Below are positions 47,170-59,816 of a stretch of 64,000 bases of DNA, in pieces. Made by a program: the position numbers and the translations under genes. Source of the stretch: Nageia nagi (lineage: Eukaryota > Pinophyta); contig JBITNC010000001.1 of the NCBI GenBank assembly GCA_050084985.1, positions 108,190,001 through 108,254,000 of the forward strand. The letters run 5' to 3'. Below the pieces are notes generated by a model. It worked only from the letters and a program-made list of their open reading frames with translations. It searched no databases and was not told where the DNA came from. Every line of letters begins with the position of its first letter. Positions within the stretch are counted from its first letter, which is position 1.

Positions 47170-48480
47170 GGGAAATTATCTTCTCATAGTGGATTTAGCT
47201 TCCCAAGTGGAAGACGATTCATAATACCTATCCCATTGTACTAGACACTCATTAATCTCCCAATTTTTTAGTTTCTTAGTTCTAAAAGCTAGAATTCTAT
47301 TTGGGAGAACTTCAATAGCTTGAGGGTCTGACATCTATAAATTAGAAAAATCCAACACATGAGAGGGGTCAGCAACATACTTTCTCAACATAGAGACATG
47401 AAAGACATCATGCATTTTGAGAATCTTAGTGGCAAAGCAAGTTTGTAGTCAATTGAACTCTTCTTTTCAATAATTTCAAAAGGACTAATAAATTGGGAAT
47501 CCAATTTAGTTGAATTTATGACAATTTTCATGGGTTGAACTCGTAAGAATACTTTGTCACCCATAACAAATTCTCAAAGAGTTCTCTTGAGATTTGCATA
47601 ACTCTGTTATCGATTGATAACTTCCTTTAACTTTCATCAAATGGACTTCAACTATTCCTCCATTTGATTTAACATTTTAATTTGGATCATCACCCAATCC
47701 TCTTGATTATTTCAAGATAAAGGAGTCCTACATCTCCTTCTGTAAAGAGCCTCAAAAGGAGCCATTCCCAAAGATGAATGATAACCATTATTATAGAAAA
47801 ATTTGACTAAGTAGAGGTAATGTCCCATTTAGTCTTTTGCTCCATGTAATACATTCTAAGCATGTCCTCAATGAATATGTTCACTCATTCAATTTTCCCA
47901 TCTATCTTGGGATGATATGCTAAACTCATATTCAATTTTTTTCCCAATGCCTTATGCAATGATTTCCAAAACATAGAGGTGAACTTAGAATCTCTATATG
48001 AGATGATAACCTCAAGAAATTCATGTAATCTAAAGATTTTATGGACAAAATTATTTTCTACTATAGAGGAATCATCAGTGGTGTTACCAAGTATAAAATG
48101 TGCCACCTTGGTCAATCTATCAACCACTACTAGGATTGAGTCATGATGAAATCTAGTTTTTGATAAATCTATAATAAAATCCATTGAAATCACTTGCCAT
48201 TTCTATGTAGGAACATCATGCGGATACAAATATCCACCTAGATGTTGATGTTCTACCTTAACATTCTAACATTTGAGGCATCTCGCTATAAATTCTGCTA
48301 TGTCCTTTTTAATTCCATTCTAATAAAATCTCTATTTCAAGTCTTCTCTCATCTTCATAGCTCCTAAATGTGCTTCATAAGGGGGATGATGAGCTTCTTG
48401 CTTGCTTAAATTTCTCAAATTTTCCTTCTCTAGGATGACTAATCTATCCTTAAAATAAAAAATTCCATCTTTTTCAATGA
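47170..48480 (-). pseudogene. Element 9 integrase and chromodomain
   Basis: Minus strand. The finger region reads EKENLRNLSKQEAHHPPYEA and CLKC. A 102-codon frame (48193-47885) has the core ISMDFIIDLSKTRFHHDSI (first Asp), VVVDRLTKVAHFI, VIISYRDSKFTSMFWKSLH (second Asp) and MSLAYHPKIDGKIE (the motif with Glu). At 47290-47170 the chromodomain reads KKLKNWEINECLVQWDRYYE and SSSTWEAKSTMRR, with the aromatic-cage-type Trp and the final Thr-Trp-Glu. The intervening C-terminal integrase part is decayed. Confidence 0.88.
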
Positions 48481-48589
48481 ACTTTTGAGATTATGGGGTA
48501 CCTTTCCTTATCAATTCTTAAATGGATTTGCAATACAAATCTTCTTGTTGTAACTCTTTCACTTGATCAAGCAAAGTCAAATTGACTTC

Positions 48590-49600
48590 TTATCATGGTA
48601 GTTACATGTTATCTATGACTCAGAGCATCTACCACTTTGTTTTCCTTTCCTTTGATGTATTTAATGCCAAAGTCATATTCAATTAGGAATTCCATCCATT
48701 GCCTTTGCTTAGCATTTAGATTTGGTTAAGTAAAAAGGTACTTCAAACTTTGGTGATCTAACCCCACAAGGAATTTATGCACCTTTAGATGACTCTAATA
48801 TTTTGGTACATACTTAAGAAGTTTGATAAATATTTAGTGATAATTCTGAATACTTATGGATCCTTGCTAAAAAGTATAGTATTCTTCATACTTTCTATCA
48901 TAATATACATGAGTAATGAAACTGCTATTTCAAGTACTAGATCTCGTGCTCAACCTTGTATGCATTCCACCATTCTAGAGTAATATCCTAAAAATTATAA
49001 GTAGCCCATACTTCTTTTGTCTCTAGCCATATGTTTTTCATCAAGAAGTAGGTTTCTGCTTCTTCTAACCACACTTCTACTTGTTCACCTTCTTTCTTAC
49101 AATTACATTTTAGAATCTAATCTTTCTTTAGATCTACTATAAGTTCTTATTCAATTCTTATCTGGATTTGATCTTCTATCCCTTCAAGTTTTGCTTAATT
49201 GGGAGAAATTTCTTCTCTTGAAGGTTCAACACTTGGATTTAGTAGATTATTTATTATTTCTTGTTGGTCTGCCACCTACTTTTGTAATTTCATGATGACT
49301 TCTTCTCCTCCATTGTTCTAGATGGAATGACTTAAAGAACTCTCATTATAGTTGTTGGGAACCCTTATGTTGGTATTTCAGTATTCCATTTTTGGCATTT
49401 CAACCCCTAATATTTGCATTTTGACCCCTAACATTTATTTTATTTTCCCTAGCATTACCATTCATTAGAAGGCCATTTCTAACACCTTATTGCTGGTTGC
49501 CTAAAGCTCTTGTTATGCATATTGGAATTACCATAATCTAATTCCATGAAATGGTATTATTATTAGGCTCAAGCATACTCATCTTGATTTTCTAAACTCT
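48590..49600 (-). pseudogene. gag: Element 9 gag joined to RNase H remnant
   Basis: From about 49600 to 48930 the minus strand shows a decayed gag (VEVWLEEAETYFLMKNIWLE, VWATYNF, EWWNAYKVEHEI). At about 48800-48600 the RNase H end appears ([51 protein letters not shown]). Zinc knuckle, protease and RT, about 1.5-2 kb in a normal element, are missing between them, so there has been an internal deletion. Confidence 0.75.
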
Positions 49601-49645
49601 TACAACAAAAGAATCATGGAACATAGGTCCAAGGCTTTAAACTTG

Positions 49646-49660
49646 ACACTCTAATACCAA
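49646..49660 (-). other. Primer-binding site of element 9
   Basis: The minus strand reads TTGGTATTAGAGTGT directly after the 5' LTR end ATGCATTACA. The canonical site is TTGGTATCAGAGC, initiator tRNA-Met type. Confidence 0.78.
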
Positions 49661-51391
49661 TGTAATGCATCCTCTTATTCTAAATATCTAAAAACCCTAA
49701 ATTTTATACCTTTTTTTTTTAGTTTAACACTTGAAAGATCTAGGAAGAGATTCATGTGATCCACATGAGCTTGTCAATACTGCTAGCTAGTCAACACCCA
49801 CATGACAAGATTAAATAAAGACCAGATTATCTAACCTTGGTTAATTCTCTTCTAGTGTTCACTCTATAATGCTCATCCCATTGAGAAGATGCCTTAAATG
49901 TGATCCAACCATTTCCACTTCAAGAACTATGCAACAAACATTTTGGACATGATGTAGTGGTTTCCTACTCAGGGCCTATATCACCTGAGAGAATGTACAT
50001 CCACTAGGTTACACATCCTCACTCGATGATAACCCTTCGACTCACAGGAGCAGATAGTTTTTCCTAGGCAAACTTCCTTATGAGTGGGAATAGTTTTCAT
50101 ACTCCTATGTGCTTAACTGCAAGTAGTATGACTACTAAATTACCCTTACTGAATAATCATAGTTTTATCAATTGCTATCCTCATATGACACCTTATCTAG
50201 GATATGAGACACTAGCCTACCCATATCTATCAGCTAGGCTTATAATGGAATCCAACATCCCCATTCCCATATCTTGGGGAGCCATGGGTATCAAAATAAT
50301 ATCCTCAAGTGCTTTGTATAGTCTAATTAATTTTCAACAAAGGTTATAAAAACCATTCATGACCTAATGATACCATATCTTATGCAGGAAGAGTCAAACT
50401 AACTTATTTAGGAAGCCATAAGAGATCTATAGATTTACAATTATCCCATACACATAGTATTGCATAATTAATACCACTTTATAAAATTTCTCATACTATT
50501 GTTTGGTATCATGTCTTGAGATGACATTAAAGTCAACTACTGCTATAAAGGAAGTATGATGCAAAGTGGTCCATACTCAAGGAATATTCTTTTAGAGTGT
50601 TGTTTAGCAGGGAGGCTCAACTAACAAATATTCCATGCCATTTTCTTTAAGTATCAAATCTATTCAAAAGTCCCTTTTTGGTCTACTTGGTTCTTTAGGG
50701 TTTTCCTTCTTATCCTTCATTTCATGTCAATCCTTTTACCTTGTTTGACTATCCAAATATTTCCAAGTGTTCCCATAGGTTTTCAAACTATTCCATTAGT
50801 TCCCAGTTGATCCCATTTATTCCCATTTTGATCCCAAGGATCCCTAACATTTCCTAATTTATGCCAAACCTAAATTTGGAACCATAACTCTAAGTTGAGA
50901 TATTTTTCAATCTATTGGAGTTTATTTAGGGTTATTGACCTTATAAAACTCCTAAATTTAGAGATCTTTATAAATACACTTGGTCAACAATATTTTCAAT
51001 TTCTATTAAATGAAATGATCATGTTATAGTCACATGCTATATTTATTACATATTATATGTCATGAAAACTTAATGGTATTGTATAACCTTATTCAATTAC
51101 AACAAGCATCCGTTAATATTTTGAGCAAAGTAAGGGAAACAAGAAACATTGAATTAATAATATACATCTATATATTAACTATAAATTCTCAACTAAATAA
51201 TATCAAAAAACAATCCATCCATTAATGAAACCTTATGAACTACCTTTCATTAAATATTATAAGCACAAGTTAATACAAGGGAAATAATAACATTTACAAA
51301 TGATCTTAGAATACAAATAGGAGTGTAACTTCATTAAAGCATAAATAGATCCTATTTATAAGTCACACCATAGCAATTTGTTCATTAAGAT
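49661..51391 (-). repeat. 5' LTR of element 9, inner part
   Basis: Begins TGTAATGCATCC on the plus strand next to the PBS. It matches the 3' LTR from 49884 (GAAGATGCCTTAAATGTGA) onward and is cut at 51391 by element 8. The LTR continues at 60514. Confidence 0.87.
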
Positions 51392-52086
51392 TGTAGTCCC
51401 GAAATAATGCATTTAATTATTTATGGGGGTTAATTAATGCACTATTGGTCTACTTATTTCTTATTGACACATATATCAAAAATATGCAAATAATGCATAA
51501 TAAAAAGATAATTATGTTTAATTATATCGTATGTTCATTCCATTAAGATAAACATACACAAAAGAAAAACATAGATTCATTCAATTTCATATCATTGGCA
51601 TTCTATACTTGGCACATCGTTGATGGCCTAAGATAAAGTAATATAACAGATAAGATAAAGGATATAGCAATGATCAAATGAAATAATAATCATAAAAAAA
51701 AATAAAATATAAGAAGTAATGTTCTCTTGTTACAAATATGATATTTGACAAGATCTTCTTTAGGTCTTGTACTTTATTCTCTCCTTTTCTATCTCTCATA
51801 TTATCATGGCTTCTGTAATATCCTGTAGCCTTGATGATGATAGTCTATCTCATTTTCAATTGATAGAGTCTCCTCTTCTCAAAGGTCTTGATTCCCTTTT
51901 AGTTTCCTCCTATGCCTTCATATAGCAACACTTGTATTATAAGATTTGACCCTTAGGTCATGATATGAAGGTCTATTACATGAATTACATAGCTTTGGGT
52001 ATATTTTAACCCCTTTTACATAATACATCATTGAGGCTTTAAAATGAATTATTTAATAAATAATAATTTATTTTTAGGCATCTACA
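51392..52086 (-). repeat. 3' LTR of element 8
   Basis: 695 bp. The minus strand starts TGTAGATGCCTAAAAATAA at 52086 and ends GGGACTACA at 51392. The interior shares TTAAAATATACCCAAAGC and TGTAATGGACC-type words with the Tat-1 and Tat-2 LTRs. The PPT, TTCAAAAGAGGGGC on the minus strand, lies at 52090-52103. Confidence 0.93.
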
Positions 52087-52639
52087 TGTGCCCCTCTTTT
52101 GAAGTGTGATTGAAGCAATGAAATTACATGTCTAAAGAAGACATGTAGAGGAAATTTTTTTAAGAACTTTGAACTCTTTATTTTACTATCCCTTGTTGTT
52201 GTTGATGATAAGGGACTCTTGCTACCCCCTTTTAGCTTGTATGCCCCAAGAAAGATTTTTAAATGGTGCAACCAGGGAAAAATATGGTGAAAAATCTCTC
52301 TCCAAGAATGATGTTGTGTAAATGATGGAAATACCTATGCTATCAGGTAGTTGTATGGTCCTATATCTAATTTTGGATATGGAAGATGTGTTTTTGCCCT
52401 TGTACTACTTCAACCATGAATCTAGCCATGCCTTCATTTTTGATACTTAAGAACCATTCAAAATTACATCCATGTCTTAAAACAAAGAGGATCTACTTTG
52501 AATGAGATGGAATGGTGATGAAATATGCACGGTTGATGGCATAAGGAATAGTGTGCATGCCACTGTTAGAGTGGAATTCTATGATTTTTCTTCTATTCTT
52601 CAAGATGTAGATACCTTGAAGAAAGTGTTATCAATAAAA

Positions 52640-53365
52640 TATGGTGGATGTATAGTGAATTGTGTCATCTATTGATAATGAATCAATGTCAACAATTTAA
52701 TTATGATTGCATCACTAGTTTATCTTTTTAAGTGAGTGAACTCTCACTAGCTATATCATTGGCCATCAACGATCATACATTTTATGTCTATGATCTAAAG
52801 ACAATATGCTTTGGATTGGTTCAAAGCAAAAACCATATCGATATATAGTAAGTTGTATCATCCATTGATGATTAATCAATGTCAACAACTTGCTTATGGT
52901 TGTATCATTGATTTTCTTTTAAGTGGGTGAACTCTTACTAACTATGTCATTAGTCATCAATGATCATACATTTTTATGTCTATGATCCAAAGATAGTATG
53001 CTTTGGATTGGTTAAAAAAAACCATATGGATACATAGTAAGTTGCATCATCCATTGATGATGAATCAATGTTAACAACTTGCTCACAATTATATCATCGA
53101 TTTTCTTTTAAGTGAGTGAACTCTCACTAGCTATGTCATTGGCCATTGATGATCATATATTTTTATTTTTATGATTAGAAGATAGTATACTTTGGATTAG
53201 TTCAAATCAAAAACCATATGGATACAAAATAAGTTTCATCATCCATTAATGATGAATCAATATTAACAACTTGCTCATGGTTGTATCATCGATTTTCTTT
53301 TAAGTGAGTGAACTCTCACTAACCGTGTCATTGGCCATCGATAATCATAAATTTTTATGTCTATG
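52640..53365 (-). repeat. Four copies of the about 190-bp family 3' repeat
   Basis: ATTGATGATGAATCAATG-type landmarks at 52671, 52864, 53053 and 53245 (spacing 193, 189 and 192). The reverse complement matches the 3' repeats of Tat-1 and Tat-2, including the GTGAG..CTCAC and CATCATC/GATGATG inverted repeats. Tat-1 and Tat-2 carry two copies each. Confidence 0.85.
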
Positions 53366-54719
53366 ATATGCAAACATTATGTGTTGGAGAAAGGATTAAA
53401 TAAATATAATATTTATATAACTTTTGAGTGACCCACACTAGTGGTATCCTTAGTTTCATCCTGTAAGTGGGCTTGGAATATAACTTGCATCATTTTCAAA
53501 GAAGACTCATGTCATTGACAATGTGAAGTATGCCAAATTTGTTAATACTTCCTCTAGAAAAAATGGTCATTGTCCAAAAAATATGTCATTTCCATATAGA
53601 AGTTAGATAATAACATCAAAATACATTGGAATATTAGCATGTCCTAATTTTAAAATTTTCTAGTAATTTTAGGCCGTTGGCAGCATAGAATAAGTCATTC
53701 TATGTGGAGAATTTTTTGATATTATATGTTACTTCTATTTTTGTATCATATCACCATTTTGCAATGATGTGGTTATACTAATAATTTACTAAAATGAATT
53801 CTAGAATATGCTTATGGTAGCAACATTTATGATTATCTGGAATCCATCATTCCAATCAAACATGATATTCCTATGACATCTTCATAGAACTCTTAGATAT
53901 ACATAATGTAATTATTTATTTGAACATTTTCAAGATTTTCCTTTTTCCATGGCAATTGCATCATGAAAAAAAGGTAAACAATAATGAGATTTAATAGCAC
54001 CTTCCCTTTATGTTTAAATATGAATCTTAATGATACTTGCACTCATTAATGAGCCATAATATGAAAGGTAAAAATTTAGCTTACCATAGCAAGAAGGCCA
54101 CATAATCACCTATAATAGAAATACATTCAAGTGTCATTTGCTATTCCAAAAATTTGCATATAAGTGGTATTAAAGGAATGCCTTTGAAACTATCCATACT
54201 TTGTGCACTTTCATGCCATTAGCAACTTATAAGTAATACCATTTTTAAAAAAAATTGCAAATGCTACATTTGTAACATAAGATGAGCAGTAAGCATTCCA
54301 ATAAATTTTACTCTTTATTTAGAGTGATTTGACTTTTTGTTTTGCATGTATATCATAAAGATGGATGCTGCTAGTGTTGTGAAAATCACTATTTTACATA
54401 TCCAAAAAGAGATATTAGGTACTTAAAATAATTTCAAGAATTTTTGGCATACAAAATAATGATTGCACATTATTTTATACAAAAAGGTATGATACCCTAG
54501 TTTTTAGGTCAAAATTCAACCTATATAAGCACTTTTAAGAAAATAAAATGTCATTTTAACATTTTATTTTCCTAGATCAGTGCTTTAGTCCTCTAGCCTC
54601 CCTTATGTGACAAAATGTTGTCGAATTATCATTTTCATGCCTAATTTTTGTGACAATTCAAGTGCTAGCTATTTGGTGGACCTTGGGGCCTTATTTTTAG
54701 TATTTTGATTCATTCTACC
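53366..54719. other. Non-coding region between 3' repeats and the antisense PMD gene
   Basis: No domain was recognised on either strand. It would contain the promoter of the plus-strand PMD gene if that gene were ever transcribed on its own. No clear TATA box was picked out. Confidence 0.45.
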
Positions 54720-56803
54720 TATGGTGAACAAAGATTGGAGAGAAATTTGCCATCTTATTATTGGCAGGTGTAGTCATATTATAGAGCTACTACAGTCTCT
54801 TCCATATGACCACACGGTAAGCTATTTTTTATTATGTTTTGTTTTTTGTTTTTGTATGTACTTACTTTTTGCACTTTTTACCTTGCAAGAGTGTAAAGTT
54901 CTTATTTGAAGGGTCCTATTTCTACTGCTGCACTAGAGAAGGCACAAACATGGCCTTGAATGCCCAAATTTGGCTATTGTCAAACATATCCAACAAGATT
55001 TACCTCTTTTAATGATGTTAATAGAATGCTAGGATCCTGATTACAACACATTTCACCTACCCCAAGGTGAAATGTCAGTTTCATTACTTGATGTATACAA
55101 TATTTGGGGTATCCCTATTAGGGGAAGTTTGGTTCATTAGTGGGAGCTTACAAATAATTACATCCATGAGCAAGAGGCTTTATGGATTACAGTTGAGGTA
55201 GATTGAGATTGGGAACACAAGGCTTCCCATCTTATCAAGGATTTTCATTTTGCACTAGTAATACATCATCTTTGATTATATATTATAGCTATTATAGCCA
55301 CTTATTTATTCCTGAATAAGAGTAGTTTAGATTTTTTTCTTGGCTTGGTATGGGTTATCAAGCAAATATATGAGCATGGACTCAATTTTCTTGGGGTCCC
55401 TTAGTTTTAGCCTAGTTTTATAGAGATTTATACAACTTTGTGAGTGTAGACAAGATCAACATCACTATTACACATGCAAGTCTATTGCAAGTTTGGGCAT
55501 ATGAGCATATAGCTATTATTCAACCCATAGATCTACAGAGGGATTAGGAGGATTTGAGCAACATCATACTTATGTATTGAACTTCATGCAGTGGTGGATA
55601 TAGGTATCCATATTCGTTAGAGGCACAAAGGAGGGAGTTGGATAGTTTGTAGCTAGGGGAACTTATCTAGGTGTATTTTTAGGATGTTGTATGGCACTTG
55701 GATGCACATCAACTTGCATAGGTCTGGTAGTATTGGTTTCTCTAGACATGGAGAAAGATTATGGATCCCTATCACCCTGGTCACATTTTATGATAGTTTG
55801 GCATTCAATAAGATATCCCACTTATGCCCATAACATATAGGCAATACATAATGGAGAGGGATTTTCCTATAGGAGAAAAGATGATACTTGCATGGAAGGA
55901 TGCTTAGGAGGATCCTTAAGTTATGGATGCATCTACACATGTGTCTATGAATCCTAAGGTTTCCCCTAATTATGTTGCATGATGGGTAGGTGTTCTCCTA
56001 GGTGATGTTGGCATGGGTGAGGATGATAGCAGTGATGAGGTAGCTGTTAGTGAGGGATTGAAGGAAGATGATAATATCAAGTCAATAATCTGATCTATGA
56101 TGTGCCTAACTAGGAGGGTGAAGGGGGAGGTGGTTTAAACCTTCTTACTATAGTTGCACCGACACTAGGTAAAATGTAATTTTATAATCTAATTCATGTC
56201 TTATGCAAATGACCAAGTGACTAATCTAAATTTATGTGCATCACAAGAGCTACAAATGCTAGGATTGCTTCTTTGGAAGCAAAGATTATGAGATTATGAC
56301 CTATAGAGGTGGAGGTGATGAGGTTACAACCTTTGGAGGTTGAGATTTCTATACTACAACCTATGGAGGTTGACCTTAGTACATTACAGGCTAGTGTGAC
56401 GACTAAGGATGCACAAATTGTTGCATTGGAGCAATCTATGAAGAGATTACAAGAGCATTTGACTATGCCTCCACTAGATCAGTAATGGTCTTTTATCCAA
56501 GGGTAGATTGATAACATTGAGGCCAAGGAAAAAGAGATCATTGCTTTGAAGGTGAAGTATGGTCAAACAAAGGCCCTTTTGGTGATCGATGGCTTATCAT
56601 TGAGTTTTATGACCTCATTTGTAGGGGCTAGTAGTAGTGGTCATAAGGTCAGATCTAGGGCAAATACAACTAGTAGGGGGAAATTGCCCACCCATGATTG
56701 TAGGGCTAAGGTCCATTGTTGTACCCTATGCACCTTTTTAATAGTTATATATATTGAGATTTTTGGTGACCAAACTTTGTGTGAGTGCCTATTATTTTTG
56801 TAA
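54720..56803 (+). pseudogene. Plant mobile domain (MAIN-like) gene in antisense inside element 8
   Basis: PMD proteins such as Arabidopsis MAIN and MAIL1 are nuclear and act in transposon silencing and genome stability; related PMDs occur inside transposons. Here exon 1 starts at ATG 54720 (MVNKDWREICHLIIGRCSHI). An intron is predicted at 54817-54889. Exon 2 contains the PMD signature DYNTFHLPQGEMSVSLLDVY with NIWGIPIRGSLV at about 55030-55135. Later come HASLLQVWAYEHIAII and PLMPITYRQYIMERDFP. An acidic linker follows (GEDDSSDEVAVSEG), then a Leu-rich coiled coil with repeated LQPxEVE words (56270-56470). The end is a small basic tail. Many TAG/TGA stops make it a pseudogene. Confidence 0.82.
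54817..54889 (+). other. Predicted spliceosomal intron in the antisense PMD gene
   Basis: 73 bp from GTAAGC to a T-rich 3' end ...CCTTGCAAG. The element 7 copy has an acceptor at the same place (TTTTATTTTGTAG then GATCGCAAG, minus, 63879). Exon similarity between the two copies starts right after both acceptors (AAAGTTCTTAT and AAGGTTCTTAT). Confidence 0.65.
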
Positions 56804-57479
56804 ATTTTCTAAGCTTATATGTCTAGTTTGTTTGGTATTATAGACTCATGAATTTGGAACTAAATGCATGAACTAAATGATATGACTAAAAAAATGATCA
56901 TAACATGCACATTTTGTTTACAATAATGAAACAAATAATCTTAATATAAGATGATTAATGATACCAAACAACTTAACCTAATCAAATCAGGATCCAAGAG
57001 ATCCAGATGAAAAGGTATGAACTTTTCCTAATAAATGACATTAATTTCTCCTGATATTGGTTTACTAGGCTCTAAAATGTTTCTAGAAGCTATAAATACT
57101 ATTCTTGAAAATTGTATCTCAAGAATTGCATGTCGTTAACAATGTGAAATAGGTCATATACACCACTAGTGGAGTATGCAAAATTATTTTAGGTTAGGAA
57201 ATAAATAAAAAATAAAATATTATGCAAAATCAAAATAGAAGAGGCACTATACATATACAACAACAACTAAAAATGCATGAAAATATAAAAAGATATCCTA
57301 CCTAACTATTATACACTATCTGCAAAGATAAGGAATTTAAGAAATTATTTTATGTACCTAGCAAGGTTTTTATACCCAAATACACCTTACAGAGGTAGAT
57401 ATAAAGAGAGGTACCTTTTGTTGATTCATTTCCATGTTGTTAGCATCATACAAATAGTGTTATACACCACTGGCAACAT
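56804..57479. other. Spacer between PMD gene and gag in element 8
   Basis: No pol motif on either strand. Short words such as GTTAACAATGTGAAATAGG and CACCACTAGTGG resemble words in the corresponding spacer of element 7. This short gap is where pol would be in a Tat element. Confidence 0.55.
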
Positions 57480-59752
57480 TCATTCTAACTCTATTTCTAA
57501 TCTTGTTATGATGGGCATACTTGTATCCATGATTATTAGTAAAATAATGACCAAATTCATTGGAAATACTCATCATGCTAATACAACCTCTTGGTTGTGA
57601 AGAAGGTAGAAGATTGGTGAAGACCCTTAATTGTTCATTATCAGGATGTACAGATCCTTCTTGTTCTATTGGATTAGCATCCATATTGATAGCACCTTTA
57701 TCAGTGAAATCCTATATAATATGCTTGAGAGATATACAATTTCATGTTAGATATCTAGGTACCCTTTGACAATTGCAAAATTCTTCATAGTGAAAATGTT
57801 TAGGCACACTATTAGAGAAATTGGGCTCAACAATAGGAGGAAACTCAATAAGTTCTTCATCCAACAAAATATTAAGAATATTATCAACAATATCAACCAA
57901 AGGAGTAAACTATCACCTAAGTTGAGAGTTTGTTCTACGTTTATTAGTAACATTGTTTGCTTCCACCCTATTAGTTTGTTTAGGAATTGATTTTTGATAG
58001 GGAGTGTTATCATTATTTTTAAAAGCATACAAGTTTTTGATACATGGCTCTTTCTTGACAACCATATCTATCATATCCCCTAGTGACATATCATGGTTGG
58101 AGATGATGAATAGTTTATATATAGGTAAGAGAGCATTTGCAAAGGCATCTTTCAGATCTTGTTTAGGCATTGTTATTCTTAGCCATTTGTTTCCAAATCT
58201 TTACAAAGACCTTGATAGATTGATTAGGTAATTGTTTAATTTTTTATAAATCCTTAAAGTATACTTTTGCAACAATATTGTATCTAAAATTTTGTAAGAA
58301 TAAATGAATCAAATATTCATACCTATCAATACTGTGTTTAGGAAGCTAAAAATACCATTTGAGTGCCTCATTTTTAGACTATGGGAGAACAATTTAGCTA
58401 TCGTGCATGTATTCAATGGCTTGTTCTTGGAATTTTTTAATATGCACTTGAGGATCTTGCATACCTTAAAATTTAGTAAACTTGACACTTTTTTTTCTAG
58501 AAATGATCTTAGCAAGAATTCTATGAGTTAGAATCTTCTTGAGATAAGATAAAAAATCATCCTTACCCACTAAGGTATTTTGAGTTGCTAGATTGTTAAC
58601 ATTAGTTGAATTGATTCTTAGGAATGATGGTGGGGTTGGAGGTGGATTATGTGTTGGATTGTGAGGTGGAATAGCCTCATGTAGATCATGTGTCCTCTTA
58701 AGTTCAGCCTTTTTCAAAGCAAGAAATGGTCCTATACAATTAACTCTTTCATGCTCTAATTTATCCAATATTTCAGCTAGTATTTCTAACTATTTTTGTA
58801 GGGGTTCTTTATACCAATTAGTAGTATCTTGAATGTCAAGAAGGATACTAGTTTTGATGTTATGTTCTTCTAATGACCAATTAGGTTGCAACTTGTAAGC
58901 TTCATTAATCATTATATCAAGTTGTTGACTGATAAAAAATTTAGGATCTTCTTCTTCTATAATATTCTTTTCTTTAGAATTCATACCTTAGTTAAAGTGA
59001 TCTAGCTTGAGGATGAGGTGGCTATAAGCATCATAATCTTCATCTTGGGTGTCACCTATGACATCATCCTTAGCATGATTTTCATTAGGATGTTGTGTTT
59101 CCTCTCTATTTATCGCTAGATCTAGGTCTGCAACATCTTTTTCCATGTCGTTAGCTTCATGATCATAGTCTAGCATGTAGCTAGTTCCATCCACTTTATA
59201 GTTATACATCTTCTATTTTGATGTTTTTGCAATTTCATAAGAAAATAGGCTATCCTATGATGCTACAGTAATAAAATGTTCTTCAATTAATTCATAGTTA
59301 GTCAAAATAGTAATCACAAGAGGAGCATTATTTGTAAGATAATATTCTAATCTTTACCTATCAGATAATAATTCCTAAATAGATTTAGCATAACAAGGGA
59401 TTCTATCCAACTTTGGAATTTCATCCTCACTATCAGAAGAGTCAGAAGGAGTAGGTATGTTTTCAAATTTAGAAGGATCAATGGTAGCATATCTCTAAGG
59501 ATTTTTTCTGATAATATCTATTTTCTTGCTAGAATGAGAAGACTCAGTGTCATTATGAACATCAGGGGATTATGTAGAACACTTCTCCTAAGCTCACTAA
59601 AGTGAAATTTTGACTTAGAAATTTTAATGGTTTTCTATATCAAGATCCATTTTTGGAATATAGGCAGAACAAACTCTAGTTTTATTATTTTCTTTAACTA
59701 CTATTTAAAGAGCTTCTTCTAAAAGAATGAATAGTAAGAAAAATGGATTCAT
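57480..59752 (-). pseudogene. gag: gag of element 8
   Basis: Minus strand from ATG 59752 (MNPFFLLFILLEEALK). Pieces in changing frames: KLQPNWSLEEHNIKTSILLD; DKLEHERVNCIGPFLALKK followed by a Pro/His-rich linker; capsid remnants; MPKQDLKDAFANALLPIYKL and FIISNHDMSLGDM; then near 57730-57760 a knuckle FCNCQRVPRYLT, stop, NC. It ends with an acidic tail (EQEGSVHPDNEQLRVF). It is collinear with the gag of element 7 and related, but not close, to the gag of Tat-1. The Cys-x2-His type knuckle resembles the one in Tat-2. Confidence 0.82.
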
Positions 59753-59800
59753 GACTTCTCAGAAAAAATAGCCCTAGTAGAAACCTAGATGTATTATAAT

Positions 59801-59813
59801 GTTGGGTTCACCA
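59801..59813 (-). other. Intact primer-binding site of element 8
   Basis: The minus strand reads TGGTGAACCCAAC, three bases from the LTR end ACTACA. It is the best preserved PBS of the family and starts with the TGG expected for a tRNA 3' CCA end. Confidence 0.78.
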
Positions 59814-59816
59814 AAA

